From Saccharofermentans sp. (GTDB lineage: Bacteria; Bacillota; Clostridia; Saccharofermentanales; Saccharofermentanaceae): a DNA stretch of 64,000 nt. The translations under genes were made by a program, and so were the position numbers. This document shows, in pieces, positions 54,098-62,277 of this stretch (position 1 is the stretch's first letter; the number at the start of each line of letters is the position of its first letter). The notes beneath the pieces are model-generated. The model worked only from the letters and a program-made list of their open reading frames with translations, was not told the DNA's origin and did not search any database. The stretch is taken from contig JAKSRC010000004.1 of NCBI GenBank assembly GCA_024403855.1, positions 1-64,000 on the forward strand, read 5' to 3'.

Positions 54098-55826
54098 ACG
54101 GAACGTCTTTAATCTGATTCAATCCGTCGTTGTTGAACTTCCATGCGTATTCTTCCTCTTTTGACTGGATGAATTGCTGGAGGTTGTTCATACGAAGGAA
54201 GCTGTTTACCATGTCATACCATTCGGGATTCGGTGATTCCGAGATGAAGTAGATAACATAGAATGTTCCTTCGACTTCGATCAAAGTCTTATCGCCAAGC
54301 TGTCTTTCAGGTGCGAACATCCAGTCACTCAGCTTTGAAAGATACTTATCTTTGTAAATCTGACCGTCGTGAATGAGGGATAACTGTCCGGCGAGAATAT
54401 AGTCGTTGTAAAGGTTTTCGACCTCGTTGCAGCTGTCGGTATCATCAATAAAGTCGTAGATTTCCTGTGACAAAGCCTGAGAAGCAGCAATATCCGGAGC
54501 GAATTCCTCATCCTGAACATTGGTGGAGATGATGTAGCAGTTGCGGAGCTTTTCGGACATACGGACTCTTGAAACGAATACCAGGATGATAGGGAAACCA
54601 TCCTCATCAGGAATGATTATTGAATCGCCGTCCTTACGTGTCTCATCGAAAAGCCAGTTTCTGAAGTCATCGTGTGAAATATCATCATAACGGCAATTTG
54701 AAACGAGTGTGGAGTCCTTCTCTGCAAGAGTGTTAGCTGCAACGCCTGAAAAATAGGGAGCGGCACAGCTCTCGAACTTGGAAGGATCGCCTTTCATTTT
54801 TTCGAGGATCTTCTGAGCATGCAGATTAGCTGTATCGATGAATGCCTGCTCTCTCTGTTCGTAGGTGATTCGGAGGATTTTATAACTTACAAGGTCATAG
54901 ATATTTCTGGACTGGTTGTAGGCATCTTCTGCCTGTGAATCTGAAGCAGAGAGCTGAACGAGCTTTTCGCCGTCAGCATAGTCTTCTGTGAAGTACTTCT
55001 TTGCGAGAGTGTTGATGATGATCTGCTCATCGACCTGACTTCCGAATACACCCTTGATATATGTATCAAGAGGAACTCCGAGTTCGTCAGCTTTACCCTT
55101 AAGCCACTTGATGTAAGCATTAGCTCTGTCATAGTGTGCAGTCTCGATGGAGTAACCCTGAGCAGTTGCATCGTCGTAAAGGATGTCCATCTTCTGAAGA
55201 TCCTTTGCGGTAACGAATCTGAAGTATTCTCTGTAGTCACCAAAGGTCTCATCATCAAGATAAGGAGAAGACAGCTTTTCTTCTGCGTCGGCAGCGAAAA
55301 GGTCGACGCCTTCGCTCAAGAGTTCATAGTGATACATGAAGCTGAACTCGCCGCTTGAGACATCTCTTTCCTTGATGGTAAGAGGGCTGATAAAAGATTC
55401 ATCCATTCCGGTATCGAGGAAATATGTAATAGCGAAGACGATTGCTACCAATGCGACAGCAAGTGTGACAAATACAATTCCGGCATTACGGCTGATTTTT
55501 CCGTGACTTTCCGGATCCTCATTCTTATCGAGGTTGATCACCGTCGGGATTTCCTCTTGCGCAGGTGCTTCCTCTTGGCCTGTCTTGCTCTGAGGCAGGG
55601 CAGGAAGATCAGCCTTTGCTATTTCGCTTTGCTTTCCTGTAAGAAGTTCAGGATCGATATCAGCCAGATCACTTAATGTGACGCTTTTCTTTGAAGTCTC
55701 AACAGGAGCATCCATAAAGTCTTCAGCAGGCATAGCCTCTTTTGACTCTAAGATTTCCGAATTAATCTTGTTCGCATCGACCTTGGCCTTGCGAGCTTTC
55801 TTGTCGTTTTTGTTATTACCCTTCAT
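54096..55826 (-). CDS. membrane-anchored foldase-like protein (SurA/PrsA-like), uncertain
   Basis: A 576-residue protein: a charged, Ala/Glu-rich cytoplasmic region (1-113), one membrane helix (about 115-137) and a large extracytoplasmic domain of helical segments. The C-terminal part has GDKTLIEVEGTFYVIYFIS, and an inner part reads KDGDSIIIPDEDGFPIILVFVSRV, similar to the strands of parvulin domains, while the helices before them resemble SurA N-terminal domains. I assign it to foldases only tentatively. AAAGGGG precedes the ATG at 55826; an earlier ATG gives twelve extra residues without a ribosome site. Confidence 0.55.
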   Translation of the reverse strand: MKGNNKNDKKARKAKVDANKINSEILESKEAMPAEDFMDAPVETSKKSVTLSDLADIDPELLTGKQSEIAKADLPALPQSKTGQEEAPAQEEIPTVINLDKNEDPESHGKISRNAGIVFVTLAVALVAIVFAITYFLDTGMDESFISPLTIKERDVSSGEFSFMYHYELLSEGVDLFAADAEEKLSSPYLDDETFGDYREYFRFVTAKDLQKMDILYDDATAQGYSIETAHYDRANAYIKWLKGKADELGVPLDTYIKGVFGSQVDEQIIINTLAKKYFTEDYADGEKLVQLSASDSQAEDAYNQSRNIYDLVSYKILRITYEQREQAFIDTANLHAQKILEKMKGDPSKFESCAAPYFSGVAANTLAEKDSTLVSNCRYDDISHDDFRNWLFDETRKDGDSIIIPDEDGFPIILVFVSRVRMSEKLRNCYIISTNVQDEEFAPDIAASQALSQEIYDFIDDTDSCNEVENLYNDYILAGQLSLIHDGQIYKDKYLSKLSDWMFAPERQLGDKTLIEVEGTFYVIYFISESPNPEWYDMVNSFLRMNNLQQFIQSKEEEYAWKFNNDGLNQIKDVP

Positions 55827-55947
55827 ATTTTCCCCTTTAAAATAAGATACAGGTAAAAACACTTTACCATAAAAGCGGAAACAACACGGCTAATTTATGC
55901 TATTATTAACACGTTTGTAATCTAAGAATATAAAATAAAGGGTGAAT

Positions 55948-58845
55948 ATGTGGGGAAAAGATAGTCCAATCTTGAAGGAAAAAAGAGGCATTTTAGGCTT
56001 AATTAAAGATAATTGGCCTCAGTTTCTCTTAGCTTTTTTGTTCCCGACCCTTACAGTTCTTGCGGCTTTTGCCGTTACCGGCTGTCATCCTTTCGGTGAT
56101 CGAACGATACTTACTGTTGACCTTTATCACCAGTATTGTCCTTTCCTTGTCGCATTCAGAGATAAAGTTTTATCGGGTGAATCGTTGTTCTACAGTTGGA
56201 ACGATGGTTTGGGCCAGGAGTATTACGCAGCCTACGCAAACTACGCAGCAAGCCCTTTGAACATCTTCTCGCTCTTTTTTACTGCGAAGACGATGCCGGT
56301 ATTTATCGGTTTTATCACCTGCATAAGAGCCGGCCTTGCTTCGATATTCATGCTTTTGTTCCTGTCTGCGAACGATAACAAGAGAATCGACAACATAACC
56401 GTAGTATTCAGTTCATCCTACGCTCTTTGCGGATGGTTTATATCCTTCTTCTGGAACATCATGTGGTGTGATGCTGTAGTTTTGCTCCCGCTCATCGCTT
56501 TAGGATTGAGACAACTTCTTGTTGAGCATAAGTACGGCCTTTATATTATTTCCCTTGCAATTGCTATCGTAAGCAATTACTACGCAGGATATTTTATCTG
56601 CCTGTTCCTTGTGCTTTTCGCACCTTCTTATTACATCTGCCTCTTTTCGCGCGAAAAGCCAAAGGGCGATTCCGGAAGACTTTGCTTCAAGACCTTCATT
56701 GGTGCGGCTTCGCGTTTTGCCATATCCAGTATTCTTGCAGCAGGCGCTTCAGCGGTTCTGACAGTTCCGACATATCTTATTCTTAAGAATTGTTCTGCTA
56801 CAGGCGATGCACTCAAGATGGATTATGCTCTCCAGAATGATCTTTTCGATTTCTTCGGAAGATTCCTGGTTGCGGCAAATCCTAATATCAGAGACGGAAT
56901 GGCAAATGTTTATAGTGGCATAGTAATCGTTTTGCTTATGCCTTTATTCTTCATGCTCCCGAAAAGAACAGGCATCAAGCTTAAGCATAAGATAGTTTTC
57001 GGTCTTTTGCTTGGAATCATGTACCTTAGCTTTACTAACCGTTCTTTGAACTTCATCTGGCACGGAATGCATTTCCCGAACCAGATTCCTTACAGAGAAT
57101 CATTCCTTATGAGCTTCCTGCTCGTTTTTATCGCTTTCCTTACGATAAGACGAATCAGAGGTCTTGGCGTTAAGTACATCACAGGTTCCGTACTCGGTGC
57201 AGTATTCTTCCTGATCCTTTTCGAAAAGTTTGGCACCGGCAATGAGGGTTATCTCCAGATTGGAGTAACACTTCTGTTCATCATAATTCAGGGTGCGGCA
57301 CTTCATACAGTAAGTAACGTAAATGCCAGAAAGAGCGAGTTTTTCTGTGAGACGCTTCTTACAGTTACCATGATGGTCGAGATGTTCGCTGCATCCCTGA
57401 TTTCCATCGGTCTTGTTTGCTATCACGAGGGATTTACGAGCTATGCTCCTTACGGAAGAAACAAGCCTCAGGTCGTCGAGTATGTAACCAGTGTTGAAGG
57501 CACTGAAGGACATATGAATTTTGAGCGTTCGGAACTTTATCCGAACAATGTATGTGATCTCCAGTCTCTCTACGATGTTAAGGGTATGTCTATCTTCTCC
57601 TCGACGGCACGTGAGAGCTTCGTTAAATACATGAGAAACTTCGGTTTCCATAACAACAATATCAACGGCTTAAGAAATGCCGGACTTACCCGTGTAACGG
57701 CAACTCTCTTAAATGTGAGAAACCTTGTAGCAGTTGATAAGACACAGGCAGTGCCTGCGATTTTCGAGCAGGAACATGCCGGTGAAATCATTACATCTTA
57801 TGGCAATAAGGATGCATTAAGCGTCGGATATATGACTTCAACTGCTGTTGTCGATTATGTACCGGATTACGATAACAACATTGATCCTTTTGATAAGACG
57901 AATGCATGGGTAAGAAGTATGGGCTGCAGCAATGTTTATAAGCCTGTAATGCTTTATCCGTCTGACCCTTCTGCTTATGTGACGAGTTCAAGTGCAGGAA
58001 CAGTTATCGCATATAGTTCTTCATCTAACACCAAGAATAACGAATATTCATTCAAGGTTACTGTTAACGATGCTGAAATCGGTTCTGATATTTATGTTTA
58101 TGCCAATTCGAAGAAGGGCGGTACTGCAACTATCAGTTGTGGCACGACAACCAGAAAATTCGAGATCAGAAGTTATCAGATTATCTCTGCAGGCATATTT
58201 AACGGTGAACCGATTGAGATATATGTTAAGTATTCTGAATCACCCGGAACATCGATTTCTGTGTATGGATACCAGCTCGACAAAGAAGGTTATGCCCAGA
58301 TGCTTGAGACTCTTTCTGATGAGCAGCTCGAGGTAACTTCTTATGACAGCACTTCCTTGAACGGTAAGATCAATGTTATCGAAGACGGTCTCCTTTTCCT
58401 GACTATCCCTTATGCAGAAGGCTGGAAGGCCGTAGTTGACGGAGAGGAAGCGCAGATAGTTTCGATTCAGGATGCTCTTATGGGAATCAAGCTCAGCAAA
58501 GGCTCCCATGAAATTAGCCTGAAGTATGAGCCTGCAGGCTTTAAGGCAGGCCTTATGATCAGTGCAGCTTCAATCGTCATTATCATTGCACTTATATCAA
58601 TAACATCACTGATTAGAAAGAGGAAAGAGGCAGTATTGCTCTCCGTACCTGTCAATGAGAATGCTAATATTCAAGAGGCTGTTCCATCGGTGGATATTTC
58701 TGCCCAGCAGGTGATCGAGGAAGTTCCGTTAAAGAAAGTAATTTCTGAAGAACCAGATGAATTTGACAGTGTCAGGGAAGAACTTGCAAGCAATTATGAG
58801 AATGAACCCGACGCTGCTTCTGATCCGGAGGTAGACAATGAATAA
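55948..58845 (+). CDS. YfhO family membrane protein
   Basis: A 965-residue YfhO protein with about 13 membrane segments, an acidic aromatic loop after TM1 (TVDLYHQYCPFLVAF), a large beta-rich extracytoplasmic domain, the C-terminal pattern YAEGWKAVVDGEEAQIVSIQ and LSKGSHEISLKYEPAGFKAG, a final helix, and an acidic tail of about 80 residues. This is the second full YfhO in the window. AAAGGG lies five bases before the ATG at 55948. A weak -10 TATTAT with TGC is at 55901. It overlaps the next YfhO-like gene by 8 bases (ATGAATAA). Confidence 0.87.
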   Translation: MWGKDSPILKEKRGILGLIKDNWPQFLLAFLFPTLTVLAAFAVTGCHPFGDRTILTVDLYHQYCPFLVAFRDKVLSGESLFYSWNDGLGQEYYAAYANYAASPLNIFSLFFTAKTMPVFIGFITCIRAGLASIFMLLFLSANDNKRIDNITVVFSSSYALCGWFISFFWNIMWCDAVVLLPLIALGLRQLLVEHKYGLYIISLAIAIVSNYYAGYFICLFLVLFAPSYYICLFSREKPKGDSGRLCFKTFIGAASRFAISSILAAGASAVLTVPTYLILKNCSATGDALKMDYALQNDLFDFFGRFLVAANPNIRDGMANVYSGIVIVLLMPLFFMLPKRTGIKLKHKIVFGLLLGIMYLSFTNRSLNFIWHGMHFPNQIPYRESFLMSFLLVFIAFLTIRRIRGLGVKYITGSVLGAVFFLILFEKFGTGNEGYLQIGVTLLFIIIQGAALHTVSNVNARKSEFFCETLLTVTMMVEMFAASLISIGLVCYHEGFTSYAPYGRNKPQVVEYVTSVEGTEGHMNFERSELYPNNVCDLQSLYDVKGMSIFSSTARESFVKYMRNFGFHNNNINGLRNAGLTRVTATLLNVRNLVAVDKTQAVPAIFEQEHAGEIITSYGNKDALSVGYMTSTAVVDYVPDYDNNIDPFDKTNAWVRSMGCSNVYKPVMLYPSDPSAYVTSSSAGTVIAYSSSSNTKNNEYSFKVTVNDAEIGSDIYVYANSKKGGTATISCGTTTRKFEIRSYQIISAGIFNGEPIEIYVKYSESPGTSISVYGYQLDKEGYAQMLETLSDEQLEVTSYDSTSLNGKINVIEDGLLFLTIPYAEGWKAVVDGEEAQIVSIQDALMGIKLSKGSHEISLKYEPAGFKAGLMISAASIVIIIALISITSLIRKRKEAVLLSVPVNENANIQEAVPSVDISAQQVIEEVPLKKVISEEPDEFDSVREELASNYENEPDAASDPEVDNE

Positions 58846-61120
58846 AACCATTGGAAAGCTTAAGGCTTACAAGGGATTGATTTTTTGCTTTCTGGCAGCA
58901 GTCCTGATTGCTGTTCTTGCACTATACTCCGGCCTGCTGATTGAGCCCGGCAAAATTTTGCCGACCGGTCTTACCATGAGGACCGAAAAGACAAACGAGA
59001 ATTTGTTATATGGTATCAACCTTGCGATAGAAGATATAAATCTGATTAAATCGGGAGCAGCCGGCCAGAATCTGTGGAGACTTCTGACATTTATCCACAT
59101 GGATTTATTCTTCTACATTGCGTTGATCCTCCCTCAGGCAGCAACAAAGACTGTCCTGATGATCGGTTATTTTGTAAGGTTCGGTCTTAGCTGTGCAGCG
59201 ATGTATTACTTTTTATCGGAGCACGTGAAGCTTTCCAAGTTACCTTCCGCGTTGCTTGCGGTTATGTACACCTTTTCTTCGCAGATCATATTTACGGCTC
59301 AGTTCGCATCCATAATGAATATGTCGATAATGATTCCCGTACTGTTATCTTCAGCTGACTCTTACTATAAGAAAAGAACCTGGAAATCTTTTGTATTAGT
59401 ATGCCTCGCTTCTTTCGGACTTTGTATATCCGGTGGTTTTGGCATCGTGACAGCCATGCCGGCTATGTTGTTCCTGACATTCCTGATGGCAACAGGCCTT
59501 TATAAATCTCTGGCAATGGCATTTACATCATGGCTTAAGGTATTGGGCGGTCTCATCACTGGCTTGGTATTATCTGCTGCTTTTTCATTGCCTGGTCTGC
59601 TTGTCATGGATACTCAGATCAATCTGTCCGAAAGTCTTTCAAAAGCAAAAGTTAACTTTGCGTTGTTTGACTTCATAAGAGGAATGTTCATGCTTCGTTC
59701 CGGCAGTATTACTATGAACAATTCTCCAATCTTCTACGTTGGAATTCTTACAGTAATAGCGTGCCTTCTCTTTGTCCTTAACGAGAACATTCCGTTAAGG
59801 CTTAAGGTTTTCTCCGGTGTCTTTCTGGCAATATTCTATGCTGTATGCTGTTCATCTTTTGCAAATGAGACGTTGAGTATTTTCGGTATCGCACCTGTTC
59901 TTTCTGCGACAAGACTTATCTGCCTTGAGGCGTTGATATTCTTCATAGCTGCCGTAGGACTCAAGAACATCGGAAGTCTTAACCGTGGCGATTTTATCGT
60001 AGCCGGACTGATTTTCCTTGTATTCCTTATCGTTTCCAATAATTCAACTGCCGGCACTTCACTTGCAGGCATTATCATGATCACGACTTTTATTGCAATT
60101 ATTGCTGAAGCCGGAATCGCTTATGCAATAGCTGATGCAAACCTCTCGAAAAAGGGTAAGGTGGCAATTCTCATAGTTGTTTTCGCAATGGTGGGCATCA
60201 ATGCTTCCTTTATTATGTTTAATAACACGATTACGAGAACGGTTGTTGACGAGTATTTCGATCCAACTTCTGATGAAGAAGCTACACAGAGTTTGATCAT
60301 GGATAGTGATTTTGAACTTCCGGCACTCGCTGACGGAAGTAAGTATCAGGTCGTTCCGGTAGATCTCAGCATTTTCGAATACGGCGAATATGCAATCGAT
60401 GATATCAATTTTATGTCTGACAACATTTCCGGAGAGCCTTTGTTCGAAGAAATCTATATTACTCCCGAATACGACATGGATGTTCTCCAGAAAGCACCCG
60501 ATAGATTCGGCCTGGAAGAAGGAACGAACGAGATTCCTTTCAGTGCATTTGATGTTGGAAGCAACGAGAGACTCTTTATCCATTGCACATCCAGAACCGG
60601 TGCGTCTGTATTGATTCATACCGGTGACGGTGATAGCGAGAGGAATTTTTCAGGACCGTTCCTTACAGCTCTTGATACAAATCCCGGCGAGGTAAAACTC
60701 GTTTTCTCAATTGATTCTGAAGGCGAGGATATCTGTTATATATCCTTATATAAACTCAACGAGAAAGCCCTGGCTGAATTTAAATATCTTTCAGGAGATG
60801 CCAAGGCTTCAAGATTTATGCTTGACTGTGCCGGAATTAATGAACGATCAACTCTTATTTTGCCTTACGCTTTTGACGATACCAAGGTCAAGGTTAACGG
60901 AAAAGTCTGCAATACATTTGAATATCTGGGAAGACTTGCTGTTACATTTGAAGCTGATGGTGCAAACAGTGTAATCGTATCAATTGAGCCAAGAGAGTCA
61001 TTTATTCTTCCGGGTGTTCTGCTGAGTGCTTTTGTGGCGATGTGTCTCGTCGCAATACCGGTAGCTCAAATGTATAATAAGAAAAAGAATCCTTCTGAAG
61101 GGAAGAGTGTTAATGCTTAG
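58838..61120 (+). CDS. divergent YfhO-like membrane protein
   Basis: A 760-residue membrane protein with about 12 hydrophobic segments in the first 465 residues and a beta-rich extracytoplasmic domain (about 480-725) before a final helix. The layout is that of YfhO, and the end (LPYAFDDTKVKVNGKVCNTFEYLGRLAV) keeps the same strand pattern, but the loop after TM1 has an altered motif (TNENLLYGINLAIEDINLI). It is translationally coupled to the full YfhO by an 8-base overlap and to an exonuclease by another, suggesting a partner subunit rather than an independent enzyme. Confidence 0.75.
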   Translation: MNKTIGKLKAYKGLIFCFLAAVLIAVLALYSGLLIEPGKILPTGLTMRTEKTNENLLYGINLAIEDINLIKSGAAGQNLWRLLTFIHMDLFFYIALILPQAATKTVLMIGYFVRFGLSCAAMYYFLSEHVKLSKLPSALLAVMYTFSSQIIFTAQFASIMNMSIMIPVLLSSADSYYKKRTWKSFVLVCLASFGLCISGGFGIVTAMPAMLFLTFLMATGLYKSLAMAFTSWLKVLGGLITGLVLSAAFSLPGLLVMDTQINLSESLSKAKVNFALFDFIRGMFMLRSGSITMNNSPIFYVGILTVIACLLFVLNENIPLRLKVFSGVFLAIFYAVCCSSFANETLSIFGIAPVLSATRLICLEALIFFIAAVGLKNIGSLNRGDFIVAGLIFLVFLIVSNNSTAGTSLAGIIMITTFIAIIAEAGIAYAIADANLSKKGKVAILIVVFAMVGINASFIMFNNTITRTVVDEYFDPTSDEEATQSLIMDSDFELPALADGSKYQVVPVDLSIFEYGEYAIDDINFMSDNISGEPLFEEIYITPEYDMDVLQKAPDRFGLEEGTNEIPFSAFDVGSNERLFIHCTSRTGASVLIHTGDGDSERNFSGPFLTALDTNPGEVKLVFSIDSEGEDICYISLYKLNEKALAEFKYLSGDAKASRFMLDCAGINERSTLILPYAFDDTKVKVNGKVCNTFEYLGRLAVTFEADGANSVIVSIEPRESFILPGVLLSAFVAMCLVAIPVAQMYNKKKNPSEGKSVNA

Positions 61121-62099
61121 TAGGAAAATAACAGACGGCACGGAATTTGTAGTTTTCGATATGGAATGGAACCAGCCGATGCCAGGCAAGGAATATCCCT
61201 TTGATGTTAGCAAGCTTACGGGCGAGATTATTGATATTGCTGCATTTAAATATGTATATAAGAACGGCGAGTTAATTACCTGCGATTCATATTCATCCGC
61301 AATTGCTCCTGTTAAGTACACAAAGCTCCATTACCATGTAAAGAAAGTTACACACAAAAAGAATTCTGATCTTTTGAAGGGTGATCCGTTTGAGACAGCG
61401 TATACCGAGTTCAGAAAGTTCTGTGGAGATGCGATTCTTGTTGGTTGGGGAAGTTCTGATCCTTCGATGCTTAAGATGAATCTGGAATTCTTTGGTATGG
61501 ATTCCAAGCTCAACATATACTTCTTAGATCTTCAGCCGATATTCTCCCTGTTTGCCGGACTTCAGGGAAGCCAAAGAAGCGTTGAGGCTGCTGTTGATTT
61601 CTATAACATCGAAAAGAATGAGATCTTCCATAGTGCTACGGCTGACGCACACTATACCGGTCGTGTTTTCCAGGAAATATTCAAGCACAATAATCCGGAA
61701 GAAGTGAATGCTGCAATTGAGAGTTCTTCTATAGATCCCGACATTCCGTCTGATTTCAGTTTTGTCGGTCCTGAGTGTCTTGATAGCGAAAGTGCGTTTA
61801 AAACTTCCGGCAATTTCATGATTAACTGCCCACTTTGTGAAAGAGAGTTAACAGTTAAGATACCAATCTTCAGAATTCGCAAATCACAGTATGCATTGCT
61901 TGAGTGTAGTGAACACGGTGACATATTCACAAGAGCAAAGGTTAAGAAAAACAGGGAAGGTCACTTCTACGCAGCCGCAATAATGCGCTTTGCAACACAG
62001 AATGATTATTGGTTAGTAACTTCTAAAAAGGAAGAATTTGATCAGTTTGGCGAGAAGGGCAAGCCGGTCGAGAAAATAAATGAAGAAAATGAGACATAG
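61113..62099 (+). CDS. DEDDh 3'-5' exonuclease with C-terminal zinc ribbon
   Basis: A 328-residue protein. The N-terminal domain (about 10-200) is a DnaQ/KapD-like exonuclease: FDMEWNQ with Asp16 and Glu18, a central aspartate in VGWGSSDPSMLK, and HSATADAHYTGRVF with the catalytic His and Asp. The C-terminal third has Cys239/Cys242 (CPLC) and Cys265/His268 (CSEH), a probable zinc ribbon, which could bind nucleic acid. The ATG at 61113 overlaps the YfhO-like gene by 8 bases and follows GGAAG. Its substrate (RNA or DNA) cannot be told from sequence. Confidence 0.82.
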   Translation: MLSRKITDGTEFVVFDMEWNQPMPGKEYPFDVSKLTGEIIDIAAFKYVYKNGELITCDSYSSAIAPVKYTKLHYHVKKVTHKKNSDLLKGDPFETAYTEFRKFCGDAILVGWGSSDPSMLKMNLEFFGMDSKLNIYFLDLQPIFSLFAGLQGSQRSVEAAVDFYNIEKNEIFHSATADAHYTGRVFQEIFKHNNPEEVNAAIESSSIDPDIPSDFSFVGPECLDSESAFKTSGNFMINCPLCERELTVKIPIFRIRKSQYALLECSEHGDIFTRAKVKKNREGHFYAAAIMRFATQNDYWLVTSKKEEFDQFGEKGKPVEKINEENET

Positions 62100-62158
62100 T
62101 TTATGAACAAAATGTTAACAAACTATGTAAAAAAAGTTAGCAAAATTCGAATTTTCTG

Positions 62159-62187
62159 TTGAAAATCGAATCGAGATGTCTTAAAAT
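62159..62187 (+). promoter_or_regulatory. promoter of the pilin-like surface protein gene
   Basis: TTGAAA (62159-62164) and TAAAAT (62182-62187) with a 17-base spacer. The transcript would start near 62194, giving an 84-base leader. Confidence 0.6.
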
Positions 62188-62188
62188 A

Positions 62189-62255
62189 GGCTCAGGTAAT
62201 AAGGCGAATTGTGCGGGGTAGTCCCGACAAACGCAGTTAAATAACACTTTAAGCC
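62189..62255 (+). promoter_or_regulatory. structured leader of the pilin-like gene
   Basis: TGCG (62212-62215) pairs with CGCA (62232-62235), enclosing GGG (62216-62218) with CCC (62223-62225) and a TAGT loop. GGCT near 62189 and AGCC near 62251 could form an outer stem, although part of GGCT lies upstream of the likely start of transcription. It does not match any riboswitch class I can recall in detail. Confidence 0.35.
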
Positions 62256-62277
62256 ATAATGAAGGAAGGTGCTTCTT

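Noticed and set aside
62094..62128. ACATAGTTT/AAACTATGT inverted repeat after the exonuclease gene
   Set aside because: AT-only-type stem with a 17-base loop followed by A rather than T; not a convincing terminator.
62189..62255. Cyclic di-GMP riboswitch upstream of the pilin-like gene
   Set aside because: The expected conserved blocks of the GEMM classes are not present; only general pairing is seen.
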